A stretch of DNA of 64,000 nt, taken from the NCBI RefSeq assembly GCF_019038415.1, contig NZ_JAFKRG010000034.1, forward strand, positions 141,276-205,275. The letters are read 5' to 3'. The notes below the pieces were generated by a model, which was not told where the DNA came from, searched no databases, and saw only the letters and a program-made list of their open reading frames with translations. Below, one piece after another: positions 7,470-16,887 of the stretch. A program made the position numbers and the translations under genes. Numbering within the stretch: position 1 is the first letter of the stretch; each line of letters starts with the position of its first letter. The DNA is from Synechococcus sp. CCY 9618 (GTDB lineage Bacteria; Cyanobacteriota; Cyanobacteriia; PCC-6307; Cyanobiaceae).

Positions 7470-9350
7470 ATGCGCACGGGCTTCGATCACAGGGCAGCGG
7501 TGCTGGTGTGGGGGGGCGGAAGCGGTGGCATCGCCGCCGCCCTGCAGGCGGCCCGCTCCGGCGCCGACACCCTGTTGCTGACCCCCGGACCCTGGCTGGG
7601 GGGGATGGTGAGCGCCGCCGGGGTCTGCGCCCCGGACGGGAATGAACTCACCCCCTGGCAGACCGGGCTCTGGGGGGCCCTGCTTCGCGCCCTGCAGCGG
7701 GCCGAACCGGAGGGACTGGACCAGAACTGGGTGAGCTGCTTCGGCTATCGGCCAGCCAGTGCCGAGCGGATCCTGCGACGTTGGCTGGCCGCGGAACCTC
7801 GGCTGCAATGGTGGCCCGGCTGCCGGCTGCGCCAGGTGGAGCGCCGGGGCGACCGCATCGTCGCCCTCAGCGTGGAGCGGGACGGAGCCAGCCGGCGCCT
7901 GCTGCCGACCATCGTCATCGACGGCAGCGATCGGGGTGACCTCTTCCCCCTGGCCGACGCGCGGTTCCGCTTCGGCTGGGAGGCGAAGCAGACCTGGCAG
8001 GAACCCAGCGCTCCCGAGGCCGGGGCCCTGGAGAGCGACCCCTTCTTCCGGGAGCAGCCCGTCCAGTCGCCCACCTGGGTGTGTATGGGCCAGCTGGAGG
8101 AGAGCCAGGGCCCCGTCGCCCCTGATGGGGAGGCCTGGCGCCGATCGCCCCCCAGGCTGAAGGATCCCTTCCACAGGGCCACCCAGTCCTTCGGGCTGGA
8201 GCGCACCCTCACCTATGGCCGGCTGCCGGGGGGACTGGTGATGCTGAACTGGCCCCTGGGCGGCAATGACTGGCATGGGGGTCTGGACAGGGCCTTTCCA
8301 GAACAGCTCGGCGCTGGACCCGATGTCGCCACGACAGCCGCCGCCGAGCAGGCGCTGTACGAGGCCATGCGCGACCACAGCCAAGCCTTTGCCGCCGCGC
8401 TGCGTCAGGCCGGCGGCGGCTGGCTGCGCCCGGGGGCTGTCTTCCCCAGCCCGGCGGCGGCGTCCGCCGGGCGTCTGATCGGGGATGAATCCCTGGCGCT
8501 GATGCCCTACTGGCGTGAAGGCCGCCGACTGGTGGCCCGGGAGCTTGTGCTGGAGCAGCATCTGCTTCCGCAGGGGCCCGGGGCCTGCATCGCTCCCCTG
8601 CGCTGGGACGGCGACGGCGCCTTCAACGCCATCGCTGTGGGCAACTACGCCAACGACCACCACTATCCCGGTGGCGACTGGCCCCTGGCCCCGAAGAGCT
8701 GCCGCTGGGGGGGACGCTGGAGCGGCACCCCATTCACCATTCCCTATGGAGCCCTGGTGAGTGAGGGGGTGAGCAACCTGCTGGCGGCCGACAAATGCCT
8801 GGGGGTCAGCCACATGGCCAACGGGGCGACCCGACTCCAGCCCCTCGTGCTCAATATCGGCCAGGCCGCGGGCCTGGCCGCCGCCCTCTGCGTCCGTGAC
8901 GGACTGGAGCCGGCGGCCCTGGCGGTGCGCCGCCTGCAGGAGGCGCTGATCGCCGATCCGGTGGCCCCAGCCGGGGTGCTGCCCCTGTGGGACACCCCCT
9001 GGCATCACCCCCGCTGGCGTGAGCGGCAGCGGCAGGCCCTGGAAGCCCCGGAGCGACTGGATCGTCACGGCCATCTGCCTGGGACCGGACCCGGCCCGGC
9101 CGGGGGAGACCGCGCCCCACAGGCCGCAACTCCCGCCGAGCCTGGGGAACGACTCTGGCGGGGGGAGCTGATGGCCGATGGGGCAGGCGGTTACGTGTTG
9201 CAGGGTGCAGACGGCCCCTGGCCCGTGATCACCCTGGAACCTGACCTGCACGAGTGGCTGCTGGGCGTCGATCGGCCGACCCCGGTGGCTCTGATCGGCT
9301 GTGCAAACCCCTGGGGCCCCTGGCTGCGGGTCTCCCGGAGGCTGGAGTGA
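7470..9350 (+). CDS. FAD-dependent oxidoreductase (FAD_oxidored family)
   Basis: Flavoprotein of unknown substrate, 626 residues from the ATG at 7470. A Rossmann fold begins at residue 9 with VLVWGGGSGGIAAALQAARSG, which binds the FAD ADP moiety, followed by LLLTPGPWLGGMVSAAG. The second signature, GVSNLLAADKCLGVSHMANGATRLQP, is typical of PF12831 FAD_oxidored proteins, and GQAAGLAAALCV closes the FAD site. About 150 further residues form a less conserved tail. The open frame runs far upstream, but the region before 7470 is antisense to metG and is not coding. The stop is shared with the GTG start of the next gene (GTGA), so the two are probably made together. The substrate cannot be predicted. 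Confidence 0.85.
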   Translation: MRTGFDHRAAVLVWGGGSGGIAAALQAARSGADTLLLTPGPWLGGMVSAAGVCAPDGNELTPWQTGLWGALLRALQRAEPEGLDQNWVSCFGYRPASAERILRRWLAAEPRLQWWPGCRLRQVERRGDRIVALSVERDGASRRLLPTIVIDGSDRGDLFPLADARFRFGWEAKQTWQEPSAPEAGALESDPFFREQPVQSPTWVCMGQLEESQGPVAPDGEAWRRSPPRLKDPFHRATQSFGLERTLTYGRLPGGLVMLNWPLGGNDWHGGLDRAFPEQLGAGPDVATTAAAEQALYEAMRDHSQAFAAALRQAGGGWLRPGAVFPSPAAASAGRLIGDESLALMPYWREGRRLVARELVLEQHLLPQGPGACIAPLRWDGDGAFNAIAVGNYANDHHYPGGDWPLAPKSCRWGGRWSGTPFTIPYGALVSEGVSNLLAADKCLGVSHMANGATRLQPLVLNIGQAAGLAAALCVRDGLEPAALAVRRLQEALIADPVAPAGVLPLWDTPWHHPRWRERQRQALEAPERLDRHGHLPGTGPGPAGGDRAPQAATPAEPGERLWRGELMADGAGGYVLQGADGPWPVITLEPDLHEWLLGVDRPTPVALIGCANPWGPWLRVSRRLE

Positions 9351-9928
9351 GGGTGCTGCTCAGCGGGGCCGCGATCGCGATCACCTTCGCCGCCTTCCTG
9401 CCCTACATCCACTCGATCCGCCAGGGCCGCACCCGTCCCCACCTGTTCTCCTGGCTGATCTGGGGCTCCACCACCCTGCTGGTGTTCCTGGCCCAGCGCG
9501 CTGGCGGGGCCGGCGCCGGCGCCTGGCCCATCGGCATCTCTGCTCTGATCACCTTCTCCATCGCCTGGCTGGCCAACGCCCACCGGCCCGATCGGGCGAT
9601 CACCACCAGTGACTGGCTGTTCCTGACGGGAGCCGCTTCGGCGCTGCCCCTCTGGTTTCTGACCGCCGACCCCCTCTGGGCCGTGGCGATCCTCACGCTG
9701 GTGGATCTGCTCGGTTTCGGGCCCACCCTGCGGCGGGCCTGGACCCATCCCCAGCAGGAACGGATCAGCTTCTTCGCCCTGTTCGTGCTGCGCAATCTGC
9801 TGGTGCTGCTGGCCCTGGAACGGGTGACCCTGACCACCGCCCTGTTCCCGGCGGCCGTCGGTCTGGCTTGTGGGGGGGTGGTGCTGCTGCTGCTCTGGCG
9901 GCGACGTCCCCGGGGCCTGCCGGAATGA
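9347..9928 (+). CDS. Hypothetical polytopic membrane protein
   Basis: I do not recognise this as a characterised family. From the GTG at 9347 it is 193 residues, with about six or seven hydrophobic segments, for example LLSGAAIAITFAAFLPYIHS at the N terminus and LFPAAVGLACGGVVLLLLW at the C terminus. The motif PYIHSIRQGRTRPHLFSWLIWG is loosely like the PQ-loop/SemiSWEET type of small transporters, but I see no clear PQ pair, so this is only a hint. The GTG start overlaps the stop of the FAD oxidoreductase, which argues for translational coupling. Upstream in-frame ATGs lie inside that gene and are unlikely starts. Confidence 0.7.
   Translation: MRVLLSGAAIAITFAAFLPYIHSIRQGRTRPHLFSWLIWGSTTLLVFLAQRAGGAGAGAWPIGISALITFSIAWLANAHRPDRAITTSDWLFLTGAASALPLWFLTADPLWAVAILTLVDLLGFGPTLRRAWTHPQQERISFFALFVLRNLLVLLALERVTLTTALFPAAVGLACGGVVLLLLWRRRPRGLPE
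9371..9378. repeat. HIP1 octamer
   Basis: GCGATCGC within the membrane protein gene at 9347. Confidence 0.7.
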
Positions 9929-9965
9929 TCTCGGCCAGGATGCGGTAGTTCATCGTCGCTGTTCC

Positions 9966-10274
9966 ATGGCCGTCACCGGCAGAGACTCCAGGCCCTTTGC
10001 CCCCCTGCTGGCGCTGGTCAGCACGGTGGTCCTGGTGGCTTCCCAGCCCGCCCGGGCCGATGGGCTGAACAACATGCGCGATCAGCTGATCATTCACTAC
10101 TGCACCATCGCGGTCGATGCCGACTTCGCCAAAGCGGGCAAGGCGGCCCCCCAGGGACTGGCACAGGACACCTGCACCTGCGTGGCGGAGCAGGTCAACG
10201 CCAAGGCGTCCATTGCCCAGGCGGAAACCATCTGCAAGCAGCAGGCGATGAGCAAGTACAACCTCAGCCCCTGA
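9966..10274 (+). CDS. Small exported Cys-containing protein, unknown function
   Basis: 102 residues from the ATG at 9966. A signal peptide is clear: a charged start, a hydrophobic core (LLALVSTVVLVASQ) and a cleavage-type ending PARADG. The mature part is about 70 residues and helical, with four cysteines: one in HYCTIA, a CTC pair after QDT, and one in ETICKQQ. This is a compact arrangement that could form two disulfides. I know of no assigned function. It lies 37 bp after the membrane protein in the same direction and its stop is 11 bp from the convergent RNB gene. An upstream ATG at 9870 overlaps the previous gene and is unlikely. Confidence 0.65.
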   Translation: MAVTGRDSRPFAPLLALVSTVVLVASQPARADGLNNMRDQLIIHYCTIAVDADFAKAGKAAPQGLAQDTCTCVAEQVNAKASIAQAETICKQQAMSKYNLSP

Positions 10275-10285
10275 GCCGCCCCTGC

Positions 10286-12331
10286 CTAGCCGCTGGCTGT
10301 GAGACGCAGCAGGTCCCGCTGGGAGTCCACCTGCTGCAACCGCACCAGCAGGGCATCCCCCGGAGCGAAATCGCCATGGCATTCCGCAGCCACGTCCATG
10401 GCCAGCTCCGGCAGGTGCACCAGGCCGAGCCGGTCCTGGGGCCTCAGCCAGCGCAGGAAGGTGCCCCGCCACTGATGCACCTCCTGCTGCTCGAACCACA
10501 CCTGCTGCCAGTGGCGCTGGTCCTCCCGGGAGATCAGCAGGCCCTGGCGGATCGCCCCCTCCAGCTCATTCAGCAGCGGTGCCAGATCCGCCTCCGTGAG
10601 GGCCGGCTCCCCCAGCTGCTGGGCCAGCAGCTGACGCTGAACCACCAGGTCCCCATAGCGCCGGATCGGCGAGGTGGCCTGCACGTAGCACGCGAGGCCG
10701 AGGGAGAAGTGGGCGGCCGGTGTGGTGCCGAGGTGGCCCCGGCTCAGGCAGCGCTTGATGGCCGCATGGCGCACGGGGCCGGGGGCCAGACGTTCGAGCT
10801 CCTCGGCGGGGGGCAGCTCCGCCGGCAGCTGGCTGCGGTAGGGCAGGGCAAGCCCCTGCTCCTGGCCATAGGTGGCGATCACGGCACCGGCCAGGATCAT
10901 CGCCTCGGCCACCAGGGTGCGGGACGGTGAGGGCTCGGTGATCTCCAGCTGGGCTTCGTCGCCGCAGCAGCGCACCCTTCCCTCCGGCTGATCCAGATTG
11001 AGCGCTCCCCGCGCCATGCGCCAGCGGCGCCTGAGCTCCATCAGAGCGTGGATCTCCCCCAGGTAGCGCTCGGGCGGCGGGGCCAGCTCGATCAGCTCGT
11101 CCGCATCCCCATAGCTGAGCCGGTAGGCGGGCTTCACCCAGCTGCGTTCCAGCCCGCTGGAGGCCACGGAGCCGTCGTCCGCCAGGGTCACCCAGAGACT
11201 CCAGGCCGGGCAGCGCCGGCCCATGCGCAGGCTGAAGGGGCCGGCACTGAGGGACTGGGGGAACATCGGCAGGGCTCCCCGGGCCAGGTAGAGGCTGCTT
11301 CCCCGCCGGCGGGCCTCCCGGTCGAGGGGGCTGTCCGCCTCCACCAGCCGGCCGGGGTCGGCGATGTGGATCCACAGCAGCGGATGCCCATCGGCTCCGG
11401 TCTCGAGGGAGAGGCCGTCGTCGATGTCGCGGGTGTCCTCGTCGTCGATGGTGACCGTGTGCAGGCCGGTCAGATCCCGACGACGCTCGTCACCCGGCAG
11501 GTCCCCATCGGCCAGGGCCACCAGGCGGGCGGCCTCGGCTTCGAGTTCCGGGGCGAAACCGTCCTGCCAGGTGGTGTTCTCGAGGGAGGGGAGGTGATGC
11601 CGTTCCCACTGGCCCAGATCGACGAGCAGGTGGCGGATCGGTGCGGCTTCGGCATGGCAGTGGGCCGCCTGCAGGGCGCGCAGCAGAGCGTCCGGCAGGG
11701 GGTGGCTGGTGTCGCCGCCGGCCCACTGCCGCAGCAGGGCCAGCTGTTCCCGCTGCTCACCAGCCAGCTGGTCGGCGGCGATCGGCTGGCGTTGGCGCAG
11801 GGTGTCATGCCAGCGGCGGCGACCCGTTTCCAGCAGCTGCTGACGGTGGGCGTCGCGGCGCAGGCGGCGCACATCGACGAGCGGACGGGCTTCCACCAGC
11901 CCCTGGCGCCAGCGGAAGAAGGTCTGGGCTCCCTGGAGCCACAACCAGCAGGCGGCCCTCTGGGCGTGGTCCGTGCCGTCGCCGACTAGGTCGACAAACT
12001 CCGCCAGGCTGAGGGGCGCCGGCTCCTGAACCAGCAGCAGCCAGGCCGCTGCCAGTTCCCGGCGGCACGGCTGGGCCTGCTGCAGGGCCTCCGGGCTGAG
12101 CCGCCAGGGAGGCTGGGAGAGTCGGGTGGGCAGGGGGTGATCGCTGGGGGCGGAGGCCAGGCGATCGAGCTGCCGTGCACTCCGCTGCAGGGGCCTGGCT
12201 TCGAAGCCGGCCCTCAGATCGATCCGGGAGCCCTTCTCACCCACCACCACGGCCAGCAGGCACCGGCCGTCGTCATGGACGCCGACCAGATCACCCGCCG
12301 CGAAGGATCGTGAGGCGGCTGCGGGAGGCAA
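10286..12331 (-). CDS. RNB-domain ribonuclease (RNase II/R family)
   Basis: 3'-to-5' exoribonuclease of 681 residues. The RNB catalytic centre is intact, with VTIDDEDTRDIDDGLSLE near residue 300 carrying the Asp cluster that binds magnesium. HIADPGRLVEADSPLDREA and LYLARGALPMFPQSLS follow, and ATSPIRRYGDLVVQRQL lies near 565. Ahead of the RNB domain are small beta-rich, cold-shock-like segments and a helical region. The C terminus ends in a short S1-like stretch. The length fits cyanobacterial RNase II/R rather than the larger E. coli RNase R. It begins 1 bp after the rpsR stop and is the last gene of rpmG-rpsR-rnb, an arrangement often seen in cyanobacteria. Confidence 0.88.
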   Translation of the reverse strand: MPPAAASRSFAAGDLVGVHDDGRCLLAVVVGEKGSRIDLRAGFEARPLQRSARQLDRLASAPSDHPLPTRLSQPPWRLSPEALQQAQPCRRELAAAWLLLVQEPAPLSLAEFVDLVGDGTDHAQRAACWLWLQGAQTFFRWRQGLVEARPLVDVRRLRRDAHRQQLLETGRRRWHDTLRQRQPIAADQLAGEQREQLALLRQWAGGDTSHPLPDALLRALQAAHCHAEAAPIRHLLVDLGQWERHHLPSLENTTWQDGFAPELEAEAARLVALADGDLPGDERRRDLTGLHTVTIDDEDTRDIDDGLSLETGADGHPLLWIHIADPGRLVEADSPLDREARRRGSSLYLARGALPMFPQSLSAGPFSLRMGRRCPAWSLWVTLADDGSVASSGLERSWVKPAYRLSYGDADELIELAPPPERYLGEIHALMELRRRWRMARGALNLDQPEGRVRCCGDEAQLEITEPSPSRTLVAEAMILAGAVIATYGQEQGLALPYRSQLPAELPPAEELERLAPGPVRHAAIKRCLSRGHLGTTPAAHFSLGLACYVQATSPIRRYGDLVVQRQLLAQQLGEPALTEADLAPLLNELEGAIRQGLLISREDQRHWQQVWFEQQEVHQWRGTFLRWLRPQDRLGLVHLPELAMDVAAECHGDFAPGDALLVRLQQVDSQRDLLRLTASG

Positions 12332-12332
12332 C

Positions 12333-12554
12333 TCAGCCTTCGGGATTCACAAAGGGCAGCAGGGCCACGATGCGGGCCCGCTTGACGGCATTGGTGAGAT
12401 CGCGTTGCTGCTTGGCCGTCAGGCCGGTGAGCCGCCGGGGCAGGATCTTGCCACGCTCAGTGATGAACTTCTTGAGCAGATCGACGTCCTTGTAGTCGAT
12501 CGGATCGCCGGGCTTGATCGGCGAGAGGCGTTTCTTGAAAAAGGAACTGGACAT
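12333..12554 (-). CDS. rpsR: 30S ribosomal protein S18
   Basis: Component of the small-subunit platform, 73 residues. The typical S18 core is present: [22 protein letters not shown] and [20 protein letters not shown], ending in ALLPFV. The basic [16 protein letters not shown] terminus is characteristic of cyanobacterial and plastid S18. It lies between rpmG, 87 bp upstream with a stem-loop in the gap, and the RNB exonuclease, which starts 1 bp downstream. Co-transcription is therefore likely. Confidence 0.97.
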
Positions 12555-12619
12555 GGGAGCGGAACGGAAGGAAGGAACGAAGAGGTGAACTGCGGCTGCA
12601 GGGGACGGATCAGAGGCGG

Positions 12620-12637
12620 CGCTTCCTGTCGGAAGCG
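12620..12637 (-). other. Stem-loop between rpmG and rpsR
   Basis: A perfect 7-bp inverted repeat, CGCTTCC and GGAAGCG, with a 4-nt loop. It starts 4 nt after the rpmG stop on the minus strand. There is no U tract, so it is not a classic terminator. It may stabilise the rpmG message end or tune read-through into rpsR. Confidence 0.5.
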
Positions 12638-12641
12638 TCCC

Positions 12642-12836
12642 TCACTTGATCTCCTTGTGGACCGTGGAGGCGTTGCAGTGGGGGCAGAACTTCTTGAGTT
12701 CGATCCGTTCGGTGGTGTTGCGGCGGTTCTTCTGGGTCGTGTAACGGGACACGCCAGGGGACCGCTTGGCGGGGTTGGACCGGCATTCGGTGCACTCGAG
12801 GGTGATCACCAGCCGGACGCCCTTGTTCTTGGCCAT
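12642..12836 (-). CDS. rpmG: 50S ribosomal protein L33
   Basis: Small large-subunit protein, 64 residues, near the E site. It carries the zinc-type cysteine pairs CTECRS near residue 15 and FCPHCN near 51. [16 protein letters not shown] is the standard L33 signature. It is the first gene of the rpmG-rpsR-rnb set and is divergent from pheT across about 113 bp, which must hold both promoters. Confidence 0.96.
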   Translation of the reverse strand: MAKNKGVRLVITLECTECRSNPAKRSPGVSRYTTQKNRRNTTERIELKKFCPHCNASTVHKEIK

Positions 12837-12949
12837 GGAAGGACGTTGCGCCGCGTATGCGTTGCAGGGAGACGATTCAGCACCTTACCTCCCGAAGGGA
12901 ATGCCCGCCCTCCGCTTCCTAAGGTGGGCGGCTGCTGTGCACCCATCCG

Positions 12950-15406
12950 ATGCGGGTTTCGCTCCAATGGCTCCGGGAGCTGGTCAGCGTCGAGCCGGGC
13001 TGGCTGGAGCCGGAGACGCTGGCGGAGCGGCTGTCGATCGCCGGCTTCGAGGTGGAAGCGATCGAGGATCTGGCGGCCAGGGCCGACGGCGTGGTGGTGG
13101 GCTTTGTGCAGGAGCGCAAAGCCCACCCCAATGCGGACAAGCTGAGCGTCTGCACGGTGGCGGTGGGCCAGGCGGAACCCCTGCAGATCGTCTGCGGCGC
13201 GCCGAACGTGCGCATGGGCCAGCACGTGCCGGTGGCCCTGGTGGGCAGCACCCTGCCGGCCGTGGGACTCACGATCAAACCGGCCGAACTGCGTGGTGTG
13301 GCCAGCAGCGGCATGATCTGCTCCCTGAAGGAGCTCGGGCTCGACGACGGCAGCAACGGCATCGCCGAACTGGACACCCTTCTGGAGGCTGTGCCGCCCC
13401 TGGGCACCCCGGTGGGGCCGAGCCTCGGGCTGGATGACCAGGTGCTCGAGCTGGCGATCACCGCCAACCGGCCCGATGGTCTCTCGATGCGGGGCATTGC
13501 CCGGGAGGTGGCGGCCCTCAGCGGCGGCTCCACCCGCTTCGCCGAGGCCGCTCCCGCAGTCCCCGCCCATCCCCTGGAGGCGGCGGCGGCTGACCGTGTC
13601 GCCATGGAGGCGGGGGGGCTGTTCAGCCTGACGGCCCTGAGCAACCTGGAGGTGGCGCCGTCGCCGCGCTGGCTGTGCCAGCGGCTCGAGCGGGCGGGGG
13701 TGCGGCCGATCAACAACGTGGTGGACATCACCAACCTGGTGATGCTGGAGACCGGCCAGCCCCTGCATGCCTTCGACCGGGACCGGCTGGCGGCCCTGGT
13801 GGATGGTGCCGCCGGGCCGGAGCGGATCGGCCTGCGCCAGGGCCGGCCTGGTGAAAGCTTCCTGGCCCTGGACGGCCAGGAGCGCGCGCTCAGCGAGGAA
13901 GCCCTGGTGGTCACCTGCGCCGACCATCCCATTGCCCTGGCCGGGGTGATGGGCGGCCTGGCCGAGGCCGTGACTGAGACCACCACATCCATCTGGCTGG
14001 AGGCGGCCGTCTTTGCTCCTCAGGCGGTGCGGCGCTCCGCCCGCAGGCTCGGCCTGCGCACGGAGGCCTCCAGCCGCTTCGAGAAAGGCGTCCCCCGCGA
14101 CATCACCCTGGCGGCCGCCGACCGGGCCGTGCAACTGCTGCAGGAGCTGGCCGGAGCCCGGGTGGAGGGCCGCTGGCTGCACCGGAAGGCCTCGGAGCCT
14201 GTGACCGCGCTGTTCCTGCGCCGGGACGCCCTGCACAACCTGCTGGGACCGGTGCTGCTGGAGGGGGTGGAGCAGGACCTGGAGGACGGCCGCATCTCGG
14301 CCACCCTGGAGGCCCTCGGCTGTCAGCTGAGTCCCGAGGACGACGGCTGGCGGGTGGTGGTGCCCCCCGAGCGGGCCATGGACCTGCAGCGGGAGGTGGA
14401 CGTGATCGAGGAGGTGGCCCGGCTGGTCGGCTACGACCATTTCGCCAGCCATCTGCCCGATCCCCTGGAGCCGGGTGGCCTCGAGCCCGCCCAGCAGCTG
14501 GAGCGCCGCCTGCGGCGGGCCCTCTGCGCGGCGGGCCTGCAGGAGATCTGCGCTCTGTCGCTGGTGGCGGCGGCCCCGGGCCGGGTGCCCCTCGCCAATC
14601 CGCTCCTGGCCGATTACGGCCATCTGCGCGACAACCTGCACGAAGAGCTTCTGCAGGCTGCCCGACGCAACCTGCAGGCCTCCCAACCCGGGTTCTGGGG
14701 CTTCGAAATCGGCCAGGTGTTCCCCGGTGGAGCAGCCGACAGCGCCGACAGCCATGCCGAGCGCACGCTGCTGGTGGGCGTGATCGCCGGCGAGCGGGGC
14801 AGCGAGCGCTGGCGCAACAGCGGCAAGCCCAGCCCTCCCGATTATTTCCAGGCCCGCGGCGTGCTGCAGGCCGGGCTCGAACCCCTGCGCCTGGCGGTGG
14901 AGGATCGTCCCTGGGCGGACTCCTCCCTGCTGCATCCCGGCCGGGCAGCCCAGCTGCTGGTGGAAGGGCGTGCGGTGGGCTGGTTCGGTCAGCTCCATCC
15001 CGCCATGGCCGAGCCGCTCGATCTGCCCTCGGCCACCTATGTGTTCCAGCTGGCACTGGAGCCCCTGCTGACGGCCGGCACCCGTCGCAACCGCTGGCAG
15101 CCGTCCTTCCGCCCTTACCCCACCGTGCCGGCGTCCGAGCGTGACCTGGCCCTGGTGGTGCCCGTCGACACCAGCGCCTCCGCCCTGCTGGCGGCCATCC
15201 GCAAGGCGGGCAAGCCCCTCCTGGAGGAGGCGCAACTGATCGATCGTTACGAGGGAGCCCAGCTGGCAGCAGGCCGCTGCAGCCAGGCCTTCCGCCTGCG
15301 GTACCGCGACAGCGTCCGCACCCTCACCGACGAGGAGGTGGAGGCGGCCCATCAGCGGGTGCGCGAGGCCCTCGAGCGCCAGTTCGGGGCGGAGCAGCGT
15401 CGCTGA
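12950..15406 (+). CDS. pheT: Phenylalanyl-tRNA synthetase beta subunit
   Basis: Beta chain of the class II alpha2-beta2 PheRS. The order of domains is standard. An N-terminal tRNA-binding OB fold occupies about 39-150 (VCGAPNVRMGQHVPVALVG). The B3/B4 editing domain follows at about 205-380 (RPINNVVDITNLVMLETGQP). The B5 domain is near 400-480, and the catalytic-like domain comes after it (FEIGQVFP). A C-terminal FDX-ACB anticodon-binding domain occupies about 725-815 (ERDLALVVP, and SVRTLTDEEVE at the end). Length (818 aa) is normal. ATG 12950 begins MRVSLQWLREL, the usual PheT start. The partner pheS is not in this window. Confidence 0.97.
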   Translation: MRVSLQWLRELVSVEPGWLEPETLAERLSIAGFEVEAIEDLAARADGVVVGFVQERKAHPNADKLSVCTVAVGQAEPLQIVCGAPNVRMGQHVPVALVGSTLPAVGLTIKPAELRGVASSGMICSLKELGLDDGSNGIAELDTLLEAVPPLGTPVGPSLGLDDQVLELAITANRPDGLSMRGIAREVAALSGGSTRFAEAAPAVPAHPLEAAAADRVAMEAGGLFSLTALSNLEVAPSPRWLCQRLERAGVRPINNVVDITNLVMLETGQPLHAFDRDRLAALVDGAAGPERIGLRQGRPGESFLALDGQERALSEEALVVTCADHPIALAGVMGGLAEAVTETTTSIWLEAAVFAPQAVRRSARRLGLRTEASSRFEKGVPRDITLAAADRAVQLLQELAGARVEGRWLHRKASEPVTALFLRRDALHNLLGPVLLEGVEQDLEDGRISATLEALGCQLSPEDDGWRVVVPPERAMDLQREVDVIEEVARLVGYDHFASHLPDPLEPGGLEPAQQLERRLRRALCAAGLQEICALSLVAAAPGRVPLANPLLADYGHLRDNLHEELLQAARRNLQASQPGFWGFEIGQVFPGGAADSADSHAERTLLVGVIAGERGSERWRNSGKPSPPDYFQARGVLQAGLEPLRLAVEDRPWADSSLLHPGRAAQLLVEGRAVGWFGQLHPAMAEPLDLPSATYVFQLALEPLLTAGTRRNRWQPSFRPYPTVPASERDLALVVPVDTSASALLAAIRKAGKPLLEEAQLIDRYEGAQLAAGRCSQAFRLRYRDSVRTLTDEEVEAAHQRVREALERQFGAEQRR

Positions 15407-15433
15407 ACGGCTGCCTGCTGATCGACTGATCCG

Positions 15434-16804
15434 TCAGGTCCGCTGCAGGGCCGCCAGGGCCTCGACGTGGCTGGTGTTGGGAAAGAAGTCGACCGGCTGC
15501 ACCCAGTTGAGGCGATAGGCACCGGTGCCGCACAACTGGGCCAGATCCCTGGCCAGGGAGGCCGGATCGCAACTGATGTAGGCGATCCTGGCCGGCGGGT
15601 TGGCCAGGATCGCAGCCGTGGCGGCCGGGGCCAGCCCCTTGCGGGGCGGATCCAGCACCAGGGCGTCCATCCCCTGCAGCCGCTCCTCCAGCACCAGGGG
15701 CACGTCGGCCTGCTCGAAACGGGCCCGCTCCTCCAGCTGGTTGGCGGCCGCGTTGAGACGGGCCATGGCCACGGCGCTGGGATGGAGCTCCAGCCCGTGC
15801 ACCTGCCAGCCGGCGGCGGCCAGGGGCAGGCTGTAGGTGCCGATGCCGGCATAGGCATCCAGCAGCGACCCGCCTCCCGGGCCCGGGCCGAGCGCCTCCT
15901 TGAGGCAGGCAACGAGGCGCTCGGCCTGGCGGGTGTTGACCTGGAAGAAGGTGTCGGCAGCGATGCGGAAGCGCAGGCCGGCAAAGGTTTCGTTGATCCA
16001 CTCCCGGCCCCGGATCAACCGGGTCTCCTCGCCCATCAGCCGGTTGCTGGGCAGGGGCTGCAGGTTGAGGCAGACCCCGACCAGATCGGGCCAGCGCTCC
16101 CGCCAGGCGTCAGCCAGCTCCGCCAGTCCCGGCAGGTCGTCATGGCTGCTGATCAGGGTGATCAGCAACTCCCCCGTGGCCACCCCCACCCGCAGACCGA
16201 GGTGGCGCAGGCCCGGGCCCTGGTCGGTCTCCCCGGCGCCCCCATGGCGATCGACCGGCCAGTCGCTGGCCTCCAGATCCGCCTTGAGAGGGGCGATCAG
16301 GCAGTCGATGCGGGGGTCGAGCACCGGACAGCGGGCCATGTTGACGATCCGGTGGGATCCCCGCCGGTAATACCCGGCCCGTAACCGTCCCTCGCCGGTG
16401 CGCTCCAGGGGAATCAGGGCGCGGTTGCGGTAGCCGAGGGTGGGCGTGGCCGCCAGCAGGGGTCGCACCGGAGCGGACAGGCCGCCGATGCGCTGCAGCG
16501 TCTGCTCCAGGCTGCGTTGCTTCCAGGCCGCCTCCGCTGCGTCCTCGAGGGGCTGGAGGCTGCAGCCGCCGCAGTTGTCGGCCAGGATGCATGGGGACCT
16601 GCGACGGTCGCCGGAGGGAGCCACGACGCGCTGGAGCTGGCCCACCAGATGACGGCGGGCCGCCGCCAGCAGGCGCACCTGCACCGTGTCGCCGGGCAGG
16701 GCTCCGGGGACGAACACCACCTGCCCCTCATGACGCCCCACCCCCTGACCCTCGTGGCCCAGGTCGGTGATCGCCAGTTCCAGCTTTTCGCCCACCGCAA
16801 CCAT
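15434..16804 (-). CDS. rlmD: 23S rRNA (uracil(1939)-C(5))-methyltransferase
   Basis: AdoMet-dependent methyltransferase of the TrmA/RumA family. An N-terminal TRAM domain (about 1-58) is followed by Fe-S cysteines in the spacing CILADNCGGC, with a further Cys in ARCPVLDPR, which supports the [4Fe-4S] form. The AdoMet site includes LDAYAGIGTYSLPLA near 295. The catalytic Cys lies in YISCDPASLARDL near 415, after DPPRKGL. RlmD is the best name because of the Fe-S motif and TRAM domain, but the closely related RlmCD/RumA group cannot be excluded. It is convergent with pheT and divergent from apcD. Confidence 0.85.
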   Translation of the reverse strand: MVAVGEKLELAITDLGHEGQGVGRHEGQVVFVPGALPGDTVQVRLLAAARRHLVGQLQRVVAPSGDRRRSPCILADNCGGCSLQPLEDAAEAAWKQRSLEQTLQRIGGLSAPVRPLLAATPTLGYRNRALIPLERTGEGRLRAGYYRRGSHRIVNMARCPVLDPRIDCLIAPLKADLEASDWPVDRHGGAGETDQGPGLRHLGLRVGVATGELLITLISSHDDLPGLAELADAWRERWPDLVGVCLNLQPLPSNRLMGEETRLIRGREWINETFAGLRFRIAADTFFQVNTRQAERLVACLKEALGPGPGGGSLLDAYAGIGTYSLPLAAAGWQVHGLELHPSAVAMARLNAAANQLEERARFEQADVPLVLEERLQGMDALVLDPPRKGLAPAATAAILANPPARIAYISCDPASLARDLAQLCGTGAYRLNWVQPVDFFPNTSHVEALAALQRT

Positions 16805-16887
16805 CGGGGTTCCGCCACTGGTGCGACCCTATCGGGGGTCGTGCAAAGGGGCGTTACACCTTGCGCCCGGGACCATGTCCAGGGGGT

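Noticed and set aside
12806..15352. 848-codon minus-strand frame
   Set aside because: Antisense to pheT; His/Gln/Gly-rich with no domain.
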